The notes: generated by a model not told the origin, from the letters alone. Counted from the first letter of the stretch, positions 31,713 through 41,375 are shown. The stretch: DNA of 51,884 nt from an uncultured Lachnospiraceae bacterium (GCA_947564645.1 CANOCU010000026.1:1-51884); one strand, 5' to 3'. Program-made: numbers and translations.

Positions 31713-32072
31713 ATGAAAGTTTCTTCGATGGACACACATATGGGGAATATTTCTATCGATCAGGAAGTCGTTGCACAGTTCGCCGGCACGGTAGCCATGG
31801 AATGTTTCGGCGTGGTCGGCATGGCAGGCATGAGCGTGAAGGACGGACTTGTTAAATTACTTAGGAAAGACAGCATGACGCGCGGCATACAGGTATTTTT
31901 GAATAACAATAAGCTGACAATGAACTTTCATATTATTGTTTCTTACGGTGTGAGCATCCTTGCGGTATCGGATAATCTGATAGACAGTGTGAAGTACAAG
32001 GTGGAAGAATTTACCGGAATCGAAGTGGAAAAGATAAACATCTTCGTCGAAGGTGTGAAAGTGATTGACTAA
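31713..32072 (+). CDS. Asp23/Gls24 family protein (YloU-like)
   Basis: 119-aa protein of the alkaline-shock Asp23 family. The opening DTHMGNISIDQEVVAQFAGT and C-terminal VEEFTGIEVEKINIFVEGV are typical. In many Firmicutes it lies directly upstream of the DAK2 gene yloV/fakA, as here (15 bp). Role uncertain; relatives link to envelope stress or fatty-acid incorporation. Good AAGGAGGTAGCTT site before the ATG. Confidence 0.93.
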   Translation: MKVSSMDTHMGNISIDQEVVAQFAGTVAMECFGVVGMAGMSVKDGLVKLLRKDSMTRGIQVFLNNNKLTMNFHIIVSYGVSILAVSDNLIDSVKYKVEEFTGIEVEKINIFVEGVKVID

Positions 32073-32087
32073 GGGAGGAAGTGTAAG

Positions 32088-33779
32088 GTGGCTTCAAATA
32101 CAATGGATGCCGGTATGCTGGCAAAATTGTTCCTGGCAGGAGCAAAGAATCTTGAGAGCAAGAAAGAATGGATCAACGAATTAAATGTTTTCCCGGTGCC
32201 GGACGGCGACACGGGTACGAATATGACACTGACGATCATGTCCGCGGCCAGAGAGGTGGCTTCGCTTTATGAGATGGGCGATGTGGATATGCGGTCTTTG
32301 TGCAAGGCCATTTCCTCCGGTTCCCTGCGGGGAGCGAGAGGCAATTCGGGCGTTATCCTCTCCCAGCTGTTCCGCGGCTTTACCAAGGGCGTGAAGGAGT
32401 ATGACGAGGTTTCGATCCCGCTCTTTGCGTCGGCCTTCGAGAAGGCGGTGGAGACCGCTTATAAGGCTGTTATGAAGCCTAAGGAGGGCACGATCCTGAC
32501 CGTTGCCAAGGGGGCGGCGCTCAAGGCGAGAGAGCTGGCGGACGGCGGCATGGAGGATCTGGGAGAATTCATGGCACAGATCATTGCCCGTGCGGACGAA
32601 GTGCTGGCACAGACGCCGGAGATGCTTCCCGTGTTAAAGCAGGCAGGGGTTGTTGACTCGGGCGGTCAGGGACTGATGCAGGTTTTAAAAGGCGCATATG
32701 ACGCTTATCTTGGCAAGGAGATCGACCTGTCCTTAGATACGGCGGACACGGCGCACACAGGCGGGAGAGCGGCCGGGGGCAATCTGGAGGCCCAGGCGGC
32801 GGCAGAGATCAAATTCGGTTACTGTACCGAGTTTATCATTATGCTCAACAAGGTATTTAATATCAAGATGGAGATGGATTTTAAGGCGTATCTGGAATCG
32901 ATCGGTGATTCGATCGTGGTGGTGGCAGACGAGGACGTGGTAAAGGTACATGTACATACCAATGATCCCGGTCTTGCGATCCAGAAGGCGCTCAAGTACG
33001 GCGCACTCTCCAATATGAAGATCGACAATATGCGCCTGGAACACCAGGAGAAGCTTTTCAAGATGTCGAAGAAGGAGGAGAAGGCGCAGGAAGCTCCTGC
33101 GGTGCTGGAACAGCCCAGGAAGGATGTGGGCTTCATCGCCGTATCCGTGGGCGACGGTATCAATGAGATCTTCAGGGGACTGGGTGTGGATCACATCATC
33201 GAAGGCGGCCAGACCATGAATCCCAGCACGGAGGATATGCTCAATGCCATCGATCAGGTGAATGCCGATACGATCTTCATCCTGCCCAACAATAAGAACA
33301 TCATCCTGGCGGCCAATCAGGCGCAGTCTCTTGTGCGGGATAAGAAGATCGTGGTGATCCCTACGAAGACAGTGCCCCAGGGGATCACGGCCGTGATCAA
33401 CTATGTGCCGGATCTTGGCGTGGAGGAGAACGAGAAGGCCATGACGGCGGAGATCGCCAGTGTTTCCACGGGACAGGTCACTTATGCGGTCAGAGATACC
33501 AATATCGACGGCAAGGAGATCAAGCAGGGTGATTTCATGGGAATCGGTGACAAGGGCATCCTGTCCGTGGGCATCGCCATCTCGGAGGTGACGCTTAAGA
33601 TGATCGATGAGATGATGTCCGACGAGCGGGAACTGATCAGCATCTATTACGGTCAGGAGATCCAGGAGGAGGATGCCGGTTCCCTGCGGGCACAGGTGGA
33701 AGAGAAGTATCCCGGATGCGATATCGAACTGCAGTATGGCGGGCAGCCGATCTATTACTATATTGTGTCAGCCGAATAA
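32088..33779 (+). CDS. fakA: DAK2 domain fatty acid kinase, ATP-binding subunit
   Basis: 563-aa protein of the YloV/FakA family. The N-terminal DAK2 domain has the nucleotide/metal motif FPVPDGDTGTNMT (D39, D41) and the phosphate-binding GSLRGARGNSGVILSQ; the middle and C-terminal parts complete the usual length. With a DegV-type FakB that carries the fatty acid, FakA phosphorylates exogenous fatty acids for phospholipid synthesis. It starts at GTG 32088 with GGGAGG upstream. A DegV gene is 2.3 kb downstream. Confidence 0.93.
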   Translation: MASNTMDAGMLAKLFLAGAKNLESKKEWINELNVFPVPDGDTGTNMTLTIMSAAREVASLYEMGDVDMRSLCKAISSGSLRGARGNSGVILSQLFRGFTKGVKEYDEVSIPLFASAFEKAVETAYKAVMKPKEGTILTVAKGAALKARELADGGMEDLGEFMAQIIARADEVLAQTPEMLPVLKQAGVVDSGGQGLMQVLKGAYDAYLGKEIDLSLDTADTAHTGGRAAGGNLEAQAAAEIKFGYCTEFIIMLNKVFNIKMEMDFKAYLESIGDSIVVVADEDVVKVHVHTNDPGLAIQKALKYGALSNMKIDNMRLEHQEKLFKMSKKEEKAQEAPAVLEQPRKDVGFIAVSVGDGINEIFRGLGVDHIIEGGQTMNPSTEDMLNAIDQVNADTIFILPNNKNIILAANQAQSLVRDKKIVVIPTKTVPQGITAVINYVPDLGVEENEKAMTAEIASVSTGQVTYAVRDTNIDGKEIKQGDFMGIGDKGILSVGIAISEVTLKMIDEMMSDERELISIYYGQEIQEEDAGSLRAQVEEKYPGCDIELQYGGQPIYYYIVSAE

Positions 33780-33800
33780 AACGAGCAGAGTTTGTTTGAG

Positions 33801-33846
33801 ATCAGTTCTGCCAGACGGGCGTACGCGCTGTTTTGGCAGAACTGAT
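33801..33846 (+). terminator. Long-stem hairpin after fakA
   Basis: ATCAGTTCTGCCA (33801-33813) and TGGCAGAACTGAT (33834-33846), a perfect 13-bp stem; the 3' flank is TTATAG. Repeat copy C starts 2 nt later. Confidence 0.7.
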
Positions 33847-33847
33847 T

Positions 33848-33882
33848 TATAGTTAACGACATTGGAGATTTCGTTTACTATA
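33848..33882 (-). repeat. 35-nt near-palindromic intergenic element, copy C (inverted)
   Basis: Read on the minus strand it has ends TATAGTAAACG and CGTTAACTATA with core AAATCTCCAATGT, the same as copies A, B and D. It ends 22 bp before the recG start. Confidence 0.9.
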
Positions 33883-33904
33883 TGTTACGATGAAAGGGCC
33901 GGCC

Positions 33905-35953
33905 ATGACCATTACATCCCTGAAAGGCATCGGCGAGAAGACCGCCGGACTATTCGAGAAACTGAACATCACGACGACGGATGATCTTCTGACGTATTAC
34001 CCACGCGATTATGAATATTTCTCCGACCCGGTGACCTTAGAGCAGGCAGCCGCAGACGAAGTGACCGCCATTTCCGGTCACATCCGGGGCAATATTGCAA
34101 CCAGGCATGTGCGGGGACTGAGCATAACCGCCTTCGAGCTTTGCTGTGCGGGCGGGGGAAGCCTGCAGATGACCTACTTTAATATGCCTTACTTAAAGAA
34201 CAGCCTGAAACGCGGCACCCAGTATATTGTACGCGGTTATCTGCAGAAAAAGGGCGGCCGCTTCGTGATGGAGCAGGCGAAGCTGTACAAGCCGGAGGAA
34301 TACGGGAAGATGGCAGGACGCATGATGCCCTGCTACGGAACGACGAAGGGGCTGACCAACAATGCCATCACCAAAGCCGTAAGGCAGGCTCTTACCGTTT
34401 CTGTGTTCCCGCCGGACTATCTGCCGGAATCCATTCGGGAATCCGAGCATCTTTGTCCCTTGGAGGAGGCCATGCGGCAGATGCATTTTCCGGATAGCAG
34501 GGAGACGCTTGTACAGGCCAGAGAGCGACTTGTTTTTGACGAATTTCTGCTGTTTATCCTGATGCTGCGCCGGATGCGGGAGGATAATCAGGCTGTGCGG
34601 AATGCATATCCGATGATCGAGGTGGCACAGACCGGACGCCTTCTGGAGGCGCTGCCCTATCGCCTGACAGACGCCCAGCAGAAAGTGTGGAAGGAGATAC
34701 GGTCCGACCTGACATCAGAGAATGTGATGAACCGGCTGATCCAGGGAGACGTGGGATCCGGCAAGACGATCCTGGCGTTTCTTTCGCTGCTCATGTGTGT
34801 GGCCAACGGCTACCAGGGCGCCATGATGGCGCCTACGGAAGTGCTGGCGGCGCAGCATTATGAAGCGCTGACTGCAATGCAGCGGCAGTATGACCTGCCG
34901 ATTTGTCCCGTGCTGCTGACAGGTTCCACCACCGCGAAGGAGCGAAAGCGGATCTATGCGCAGATCGAGAGCGGGGAAGCGAATGTCATCCTCGGCACAC
35001 ATGCGCTGATCCAGGACAAAGTGGTCTACCATAATCTTGCGCTTGTGATCACGGACGAACAGCACCGCTTCGGGGTCCGTCAGCGGGAGAGTCTGGCGCA
35101 GAAGGGGAAACAGGTGCACGTACTTGTCATGAGCGCAACTCCGATCCCGCGGACGCTGGCCATCATCCTGTACGGCGATCTGCACATTTCGGTACTGAAC
35201 GAGCTGCCTGCCGACCGGCTGCCTGTTAAGAACTGCGTGGTGAACACTTCCTATCGGGATACGGCCTATCGTTTTATGGAGAAGGAGATCGCAGCGGGCC
35301 GTCAGGTCTATATCATCTGTCCCATGGTGGAAGAGGGGGAGATGGCGGAACTGGAGGATGTGGTCTCCTACACCGCCAGATTGAAAGGCATTCTGCCGGA
35401 TACGATCCAGATCGCGGCGCTGCACGGCAGGATGAAGCCGGCACAGAAGAACCGGATCATGGAGGCCTTTGCCGCAGGCCAGATCGATATCCTCGTTTCC
35501 ACCACGGTGATCGAGGTGGGAATCAATGTGCCGAATGCCACGGTAATGATGGTGGAGAATGCGGAGCGGTTCGGTCTGGCACAGCTGCATCAGCTGCGCG
35601 GACGCGTAGGCCGCGGCAATGCGCAGTCCTATTGCATATTCATGAGCAAGTCGTCTAAGCCGGAGACCATGGCAAGGCTGAAGATCTTAAACGAATCCAA
35701 TGACGGCTTCCGGATTGCTAGCCAGGATCTGAAGCTGCGGGGACCGGGAGATCTGTTCGGCATCAGGCAGAGCGGCGCGCTGAAATTCACGCTGGGCGAT
35801 ATTTTCCAGGACGCATCGATCCTGCAGCGGGCCAGCGAGTGGGCCGACAGGATCCTCTCAGAGGACCCTGCGCTTACATCAAAGGTCTATGCAGCTTTAT
35901 CGGAACATTTGCGGAACAGTGTAATAAATGAGGTTGACTTTAGGACTATCTGA
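33905..35953 (+). CDS. recG: ATP-dependent DNA helicase RecG
   Basis: 682-aa helicase that remodels stalled forks and Holliday junctions. The N-terminal wedge region begins ITSLKGIGEKTAGLFEKL; Walker A is GDVGSGKT (281-288); motif II is TDEQHRFGV (D384); MSATPIPRTLA follows; the C-terminal helicase part contains VSTTVIEVGINVPNATVM and QLHQLRGRVGRG. ATG 33905 has AAAGGG 6 nt upstream; ATG 33890 lies before that site. Stand-alone gene with repeat copy C in its upstream region. Confidence 0.97.
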   Translation: MTITSLKGIGEKTAGLFEKLNITTTDDLLTYYPRDYEYFSDPVTLEQAAADEVTAISGHIRGNIATRHVRGLSITAFELCCAGGGSLQMTYFNMPYLKNSLKRGTQYIVRGYLQKKGGRFVMEQAKLYKPEEYGKMAGRMMPCYGTTKGLTNNAITKAVRQALTVSVFPPDYLPESIRESEHLCPLEEAMRQMHFPDSRETLVQARERLVFDEFLLFILMLRRMREDNQAVRNAYPMIEVAQTGRLLEALPYRLTDAQQKVWKEIRSDLTSENVMNRLIQGDVGSGKTILAFLSLLMCVANGYQGAMMAPTEVLAAQHYEALTAMQRQYDLPICPVLLTGSTTAKERKRIYAQIESGEANVILGTHALIQDKVVYHNLALVITDEQHRFGVRQRESLAQKGKQVHVLVMSATPIPRTLAIILYGDLHISVLNELPADRLPVKNCVVNTSYRDTAYRFMEKEIAAGRQVYIICPMVEEGEMAELEDVVSYTARLKGILPDTIQIAALHGRMKPAQKNRIMEAFAAGQIDILVSTTVIEVGINVPNATVMMVENAERFGLAQLHQLRGRVGRGNAQSYCIFMSKSSKPETMARLKILNESNDGFRIASQDLKLRGPGDLFGIRQSGALKFTLGDIFQDASILQRASEWADRILSEDPALTSKVYAALSEHLRNSVINEVDFRTI

Positions 35954-35962
35954 AAGTAATAT
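35934..35962 (+). promoter_or_regulatory. SigmaA-type promoter of degV, inside the recG tail
   Basis: TTGACT (35934-35939), 17-nt spacer, TAATAT (35957-35962). Start near 35969 would give a leader of about 130 nt before the DegV ATG. No known riboswitch was recognised in that leader. Confidence 0.65.
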
Positions 35963-36102
35963 GGTTAGGTAGATGTTTCCCTGCAGCAGGTTAGCCGGTT
36001 CTGTATGTATACGGCACGAAGGCTATCTGCCGGCATCGGGATATTGCTGTCAACAGGGATTGTTTTCAGGATTAAAGCGAAGTGACGGAGAGTGGAACAG
36101 AT

Positions 36103-36969
36103 ATGGCAAAGAAAATCGCGGTCGTTACCGACAGTAACAGCGGAATTACGCAGAAACAGGCAGAAGAGCTGCAGATTCATGTGCTGCCCATGCCTTTTAT
36201 GATCGACAACGAGACTTATTATGAAGATATTACGCTGACGCAGAGTGAATTCTATGAGAAACTGGCGTCAGGCGCCGATGTGATCACCAGCCAGCCTTCA
36301 CCGGATTCGGTGATGAAATTATGGGATGAGCTGCTAAAGGAGCATGACGAGATCGTACATATCCCGATGTCAAGCGGACTGAGCGGTTCCTGCCAGAGCG
36401 CGCTCATGCTTGCCGCAGACTATGAAGGGCGGGTACAGGTGGTCAATAACCAGAGGATCTCTGTCACGCAGAGACAGTCGGCCTTAGACGCGCTCTGCCT
36501 TGCGGACAGAGGCATGGACGCCGCACAGATCAAACAGTTTCTGGAAGACGACAAATTCAACTCCAGCATCTATATCATGCTGGATACGCTGTATTATCTG
36601 AAGAAGGGCGGCAGGATCACACCCGCTGCGGCAGCGCTGGGGACGATCCTGCGGTTAAAGCCGGTGCTGACGATCCAGGGAGATAAGCTGGACGCTTTTG
36701 CCAAGGCAAGAACCGTCTCTCAGGGCAAGACCATGATGATCAATGCGATCCGCAATGATATGGAGAAACGTTTCGGCGGTGCGGATAAGGACAATATATG
36801 GCTGCAGATCGCCTACACCTATGACCTGGAAGCCGCTTCCCAGCTGCGGGACGAAGTGGCGGCGCAGTTCCCGGGATTTGACATCCATATGGACCCGCTG
36901 TCTTTGAGCATTGCCTGCCATATCGGCCCCGGGTCACTGGCTGTTGCATGTTGTAAGAAGATATCGTAG
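36103..36969 (+). CDS. DegV family fatty-acid-binding protein (FakB-like)
   Basis: 288-aa protein. The opening KIAVVTDSNSGI and SSGLSGSCQSALMLA are the two DegV motifs that hold the fatty acid carboxyl; the C-terminus IACHIGPGSLAVACC is typical. DegV/FakB proteins present fatty acids to FakA, which is encoded at 32088. ATG 36103 is preceded by GGAGAGTGG; an in-frame GTG at 36082 is less likely. The gene has its own promoter and a terminator. Confidence 0.93.
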   Translation: MAKKIAVVTDSNSGITQKQAEELQIHVLPMPFMIDNETYYEDITLTQSEFYEKLASGADVITSQPSPDSVMKLWDELLKEHDEIVHIPMSSGLSGSCQSALMLAADYEGRVQVVNNQRISVTQRQSALDALCLADRGMDAAQIKQFLEDDKFNSSIYIMLDTLYYLKKGGRITPAAAALGTILRLKPVLTIQGDKLDAFAKARTVSQGKTMMINAIRNDMEKRFGGADKDNIWLQIAYTYDLEAASQLRDEVAAQFPGFDIHMDPLSLSIACHIGPGSLAVACCKKIS

Positions 36970-37010
36970 GGTAGGGAGTGGGATTCTTTATAGAAAGACA
37001 GACAATAATG

Positions 37011-37067
37011 CAAAACAGGTTATCGTCCACGGGTGCGGCAGATCAGTGAGGATACCTGTTTTGTTTT
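37011..37067 (+). terminator. Terminator after the DegV gene
   Basis: CAAAACAGGT (37011-37020) plus ATC pairs with GATACCTGTTTTG (37051-37063) with one bulged T; TTTTC follows. Confidence 0.75.
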
Positions 37068-37092
37068 CACGTTATGAGAAATGAGGTTTACG

Positions 37093-38520
37093 ATGGGACA
37101 ATATGCGTCCAGAAACGATGAGAAAGAGCTGGCTTTGCAGCAGGCATATATGAAGAAGGCGGCTCATCATGTGGCCGAACTGCAACAGCGGCTGGGGCGG
37201 CAGCCGCTTTGCTGTGTCACTACCTTCGGCTGTCAGATGAACGCCAGGGATTCCGAGAAACTATTAGGGATCCTGACACAGATCGGTTACGCGGCAACGA
37301 ACGAGGAAGCGGAGGCGGACTTTGTCATCTACAATACCTGTACGGTGCGGGATAACGCCAACCAGAGAGTTTACGGCAGACTGGGATTTCTAAACAGCAT
37401 GAAGCGGAATAAGCCTCATCTTAAGATCGCTCTCTGCGGCTGTATGATGCAGGAACAGACCGTGATCGACAAGATCCGCAAAAGTTACCGCTTTGTGGAT
37501 CTGATCTTCGGCACCCACAACATCTTCAAGTTCGCACAGCTTCTGGTGATCATGTTCGAGAACAGCGAGATGATCGTGGATATCTGGCAGGAGACGGATC
37601 AGATCGTGGAAGAGCTGCCGGTCAGCCGCAAATACGCCTACAAATCCGGGATCAATATCATGTTCGGATGCAATAATTTCTGCAGCTACTGTATCGTGCC
37701 CTATGTGCGGGGACGGGAGCGGAGCCGGGATCCGAAGGAGATCTTACAGGAGATCGAACGTCTGGTGGCGGACGGCGTAGTGGAAGTCATGCTGCTTGGG
37801 CAGAATGTCAATTCCTACGGGAAAAATCTGGACGAACCGATCACCTTTGCCAGACTTCTGCAGGAAGTGGAGCAGATCGAGGGGCTGAAACGGATCCGCT
37901 TTATGACGTCCCATCCGAAGGATCTGTCCGACGAGCTGATCGATGTGATGAGACAGTCTAAGAAGATCTGCCGGCATCTGCATCTGCCCGTACAGGCCGG
38001 TTCCGACAGGATCTTACAGGCCATGAACAGACGTTATACGAAGGCGCAGTATCTGGCCCTGGTGGACAAGATCAGGACCGCTATGCCGGATATCGCCCTG
38101 ACTACGGACATCATCGTGGGATTTCCGGGCGAGACACTTGCCGATGTGGATGAGACCATTGACGTGGTGCGTAGAGTACAGTATGACAATGCCTTTACTT
38201 TTATCTATTCGAAGCGGACGGGGACGCCCGCGGCGGCCATGGAAGACCAGGTGCCGGAAGCGGTGGTCCGGGAAGGCTTCGACAAACTTCTCAGGGTGGT
38301 GCAGGATACGGCTAAGGAACGGGCGGCGCTCTTACAGGGCCAAGTGATGGAGGCGCTGGTGGAGGAAGTAAACGAGCAGGATGCTTCCCTCATGACAGGC
38401 CGCCTGTCCAACAACATGCTGGTGCATTTCGCGGCAGCCGACCGTCTGATCGGCCAGCTTGTGCAGGTCTCCCTGGACACCTGCCATGGGTTCTATTATA
38501 CGGGACACATAGTTGAATAA
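37093..38520 (+). CDS. miaB: tRNA-2-methylthio-N6-dimethylallyladenosine synthase
   Basis: 475-aa radical-SAM enzyme that adds the methylthio group at A37 of tRNAs after MiaA has acted. The N-terminal UPF0004 domain starts TFGCQMNARDSEKLLG; the radical-SAM cluster is C193, C197, C200 in FGCNNFCSYCIVPY; the C-terminal TRAM domain closes the protein (GRLSNNMLVHF). ATG 37093 follows GAGGTTTAC; ATG 37081 is the alternative. It precedes mutS, mutL and miaA, which is a common Clostridia order. Confidence 0.97.
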   Translation: MGQYASRNDEKELALQQAYMKKAAHHVAELQQRLGRQPLCCVTTFGCQMNARDSEKLLGILTQIGYAATNEEAEADFVIYNTCTVRDNANQRVYGRLGFLNSMKRNKPHLKIALCGCMMQEQTVIDKIRKSYRFVDLIFGTHNIFKFAQLLVIMFENSEMIVDIWQETDQIVEELPVSRKYAYKSGINIMFGCNNFCSYCIVPYVRGRERSRDPKEILQEIERLVADGVVEVMLLGQNVNSYGKNLDEPITFARLLQEVEQIEGLKRIRFMTSHPKDLSDELIDVMRQSKKICRHLHLPVQAGSDRILQAMNRRYTKAQYLALVDKIRTAMPDIALTTDIIVGFPGETLADVDETIDVVRRVQYDNAFTFIYSKRTGTPAAAMEDQVPEAVVREGFDKLLRVVQDTAKERAALLQGQVMEALVEEVNEQDASLMTGRLSNNMLVHFAAADRLIGQLVQVSLDTCHGFYYTGHIVE

Positions 38521-38541
38521 TATAGAATAAATGGTTATGAT
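38513..38541 (+). promoter_or_regulatory. mutS: SigmaA-type promoter before mutS
   Basis: TTGAAT (38513-38518), 17-nt spacer, TATGAT (38536-38541). It overlaps the miaB stop codon. The leader would be about 95 nt. Confidence 0.65.
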
Positions 38542-38640
38542 AGTTACAGTAAGCGACAGAATTAATTTCTGTTTCCGGTTCTGTCAAAGCGGTACACGGA
38601 AGCTTTTGCAGGGACGAAAACGAAGAAGGACAGGTTACAA

Positions 38641-41307
38641 ATGGCAGAACTTACACCAATGATGCAGCAGTATCTGGAGACGAAGAAGGATTATCAGGAT
38701 TGTATCCTGCTTTATCGCCTGGGCGATTTTTACGAGATGTTTTATGAGGATGCACTGACCGCATCGAAGGAATTGGAGATCACACTGACCGGCAAGAACT
38801 GCGGGCAGGAGGAACGGGCGCCCATGTGCGGCGTGCCGTATCATGCCGTGGAGAGCTATCTGAATAAACTGGTGTCGAAGGGCTATAAGGTGGCGATCTG
38901 TGAGCAGGTGGAAGACCCGAAACAGGCTAAAGGCATCGTCAGGCGGGAGGTGATCCGGATCGTCACGCCGGGTACCAACCTGAATCTGCAGGCGTTAGAC
39001 GAGAGCCGGAACAATTATATTTTCTGCATCGTGTATTCTCCGGGCAGGACGGGCATTTCCATGGCGGACGTGACGACCGGCGACTATTACCTGACGGAGG
39101 TGGACGATATCCGCAAACTGCAGGATGAGATTCAGAAATACGGACCTTCGGAGATCATCTGCAACGAGCAGTTCCTGGTCAGCGGTTACGATATCGAGGA
39201 TCTGAAGAACCGTCTGGGGATTACGGTCTATTCCTTAGCGCCCCACTATTTTGACGAGGAAGGCAGCCGCAGGAACCTGATGAAGCACTTTAAGGTCAGC
39301 TCCCTGTCCGGGCTTGGGATCGAGGATTTTCCGTCCGGCATGATCGCCGCAGGGGCGCTGCTTGCCTATCTGTATGAGACGCAGAAGACGTCGCTTGCGC
39401 ATTTTACCCATCTGTATCCGTATCTGATCAGTAAATATATGCTGCTGGACAGCGCCACCAGGCGGAATCTGGAGCTGACGGAGACCCTGCGCGAGAAGCA
39501 GAAGAAGGGGTCTCTTCTGGGGGTGCTGGACCGTACGAAGACAGCCATGGGCGGCCGTCTGCTGCGCAAATATATCGAACAGCCGCTGATCGACAAGGAG
39601 CAGATGAACCTGCGGCTGGATGCGGTGGAGATGCTCTGTAAGCGGAGCGTGGACAGGGACGAGCTGCGCGAATATCTGAATGCGATCTACGATCTGGAGC
39701 GTCTGATGGGCAAGATCAGCTATAAGACGGCCAATCCGAGGGATCTGATCGCCTTCCGCAATTCCCTTGCCATGCTGCCGTCCATCAGGACGCTGCTGCA
39801 GGATCTGGACAGCGCTCTTCTGACGAAGATCCGGAACAATACGGATACCCTGGAAGACATCTATCATCTGATCGACGACGCGATCCTGGAGGAGCCGCCT
39901 ATCTCCATCCGGGACGGCGGCATGATCAAGGAAGGGTTCAGCGACAGCATCGACGCCCTCAGAAATGCCAAGCGGGACGGCAAGAACTGGCTCGCCGCGT
40001 TGGAGGAGGAGGACCGGGAGCGGACCGGGATCAAGAATCTGCGGATCAAGTACAACAAGGTGTTTGGCTACTATTTCGAAGTCACCAATTCCTATAAGGA
40101 TCTGGTGCCGGAAGATTATGTGCGCAAACAGACGCTGGCCAACGCGGAACGCTATACCACGCCCCGTCTGAAGGAACTGGAAGATACGATCCTGAATGCG
40201 GAGGACAAGCTTTCCTCGCTGGAATACGATCTTTTCTGCCAGATCAGAGACGCTATCGCCGCTGAGGTGGAACGCATCCAGCGGACAGCCAGGGCCATCG
40301 CCAAGTTGGATGTTCTTGCGGCATTGTCTTATGTGGCGGAGCGGAATCAATATGTGCGTCCGTCCCTCAACGAGAAGGGCATCATCGATATCAAGGACGG
40401 CAGGCATCCGGTCGTGGAACAGATGATCAGTAACGATATGTTTATCGCAAACGATACCTATCTGGACAACCAGAAGCATTGCATTGCCGTGATCACAGGC
40501 CCCAACATGGCCGGTAAATCCACCTACATGCGGCAGACGGCGCTGATCGTGCTGTTAGCGCAGATCGGTTCCTTCGTACCGGCGAAAAAGGCCAATATCG
40601 GCATCGTGGACCGTATTTTTACTAGAGTGGGGGCCTCCGATGATCTGTCCAGCGGTCAGTCCACCTTCATGGTGGAGATGAACGAGGTGGCCAATATCCT
40701 GCGCAACGCCACCGCCAACAGCCTGCTTGTGCTGGATGAGATCGGCCGGGGCACATCCACCTTCGACGGCTTAAGTATCGCCTGGGCGGTGATCGAGCAT
40801 ATCAGCAACCGCAAGATCCTGGGCGCCAAGACGCTGTTTGCCACCCATTACCATGAACTGACGGAGCTGGAAGGCAAGATGGACAACGTGAACAATTACT
40901 GCATCGCCGTGAAGGAGAAGGGCGACGATATCGTTTTTTTGCGTAAGATCATCAAGGGCGGCGCGGACAAGAGCTACGGGATCCAGGTGGCGAAGCTGGC
41001 GGGGGTGCCGGATATGGTCATCGACCGCGCCAAGGAGATCGTGCAGCAGCTGAGCGATAACGATATCACGGAAAAGGTGCAGAATATCGAGATCAACATT
41101 AAGAACGAGAAGCGCAAGCCGGTAAAATACGACGAGGTGGACTTGGAGCAGATGTCGCTCTTCGATACCGTCCGGGACGAGGACGTCATCAAAGAGCTGC
41201 AGGAGATCGATGTGGGGAATCTGACGCCCATCGATGCGCTGAATGTGCTGTACCGGCTGCAGACGAAGTTGAAGAACCGGTGGCAAAAAGACGAAAAGAT
41301 TTTCTAA
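38641..41307 (+). CDS. mutS: DNA mismatch repair protein MutS
   Basis: 888-aa mismatch-recognition ATPase. The mismatch-binding motif GDFYEMFYEDA is at about residue 28; the ATPase domain has Walker A GPNMAGKST (620-628), Walker B VLDEIGRGTSTFDG and the ATHYHELTELE motif. The C-terminus carries the usual dimerisation extension. Full length. It is followed after 103 bp by mutL; the gap holds two hairpins. Confidence 0.98.
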   Translation: MAELTPMMQQYLETKKDYQDCILLYRLGDFYEMFYEDALTASKELEITLTGKNCGQEERAPMCGVPYHAVESYLNKLVSKGYKVAICEQVEDPKQAKGIVRREVIRIVTPGTNLNLQALDESRNNYIFCIVYSPGRTGISMADVTTGDYYLTEVDDIRKLQDEIQKYGPSEIICNEQFLVSGYDIEDLKNRLGITVYSLAPHYFDEEGSRRNLMKHFKVSSLSGLGIEDFPSGMIAAGALLAYLYETQKTSLAHFTHLYPYLISKYMLLDSATRRNLELTETLREKQKKGSLLGVLDRTKTAMGGRLLRKYIEQPLIDKEQMNLRLDAVEMLCKRSVDRDELREYLNAIYDLERLMGKISYKTANPRDLIAFRNSLAMLPSIRTLLQDLDSALLTKIRNNTDTLEDIYHLIDDAILEEPPISIRDGGMIKEGFSDSIDALRNAKRDGKNWLAALEEEDRERTGIKNLRIKYNKVFGYYFEVTNSYKDLVPEDYVRKQTLANAERYTTPRLKELEDTILNAEDKLSSLEYDLFCQIRDAIAAEVERIQRTARAIAKLDVLAALSYVAERNQYVRPSLNEKGIIDIKDGRHPVVEQMISNDMFIANDTYLDNQKHCIAVITGPNMAGKSTYMRQTALIVLLAQIGSFVPAKKANIGIVDRIFTRVGASDDLSSGQSTFMVEMNEVANILRNATANSLLVLDEIGRGTSTFDGLSIAWAVIEHISNRKILGAKTLFATHYHELTELEGKMDNVNNYCIAVKEKGDDIVFLRKIIKGGADKSYGIQVAKLAGVPDMVIDRAKEIVQQLSDNDITEKVQNIEINIKNEKRKPVKYDEVDLEQMSLFDTVRDEDVIKELQEIDVGNLTPIDALNVLYRLQTKLKNRWQKDEKIF

Positions 41308-41347
41308 GGCGTCAAAGAACGCCGCCTAAGAAAATCTAAGTTTCGTC
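41290..41347 (+). terminator. Long nested hairpin at the mutS stop codon
   Basis: AGATTTTCTAAGGCG (41297-41311) pairs with CGCCTAAGAAAATCT (41323-41337) with a single mismatch; GACGAAA (41290-41296) and TTTCGTC (41341-41347) extend it. It contains the mutS stop. No strong T-run, so it may attenuate rather than fully stop transcription into mutL. Confidence 0.55.
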
Positions 41348-41350
41348 CAA

Positions 41351-41375
41351 AAGAATGCCGCAAGCGTGCATTCTT
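41351..41375 (+). terminator. Second hairpin between mutS and mutL
   Basis: AAGAATGC (41351-41358) and GCATTCTT (41368-41375), perfect 8-bp stem with a 9-nt loop, 35 bp before the mutL ATG. Confidence 0.45.

Noticed and set aside
39235-40479. 414-aa frame on the minus strand inside mutS
   Set aside because: Complementary shadow of a well-conserved mutS coding region, with a His/Leu/Arg-rich meaningless composition.
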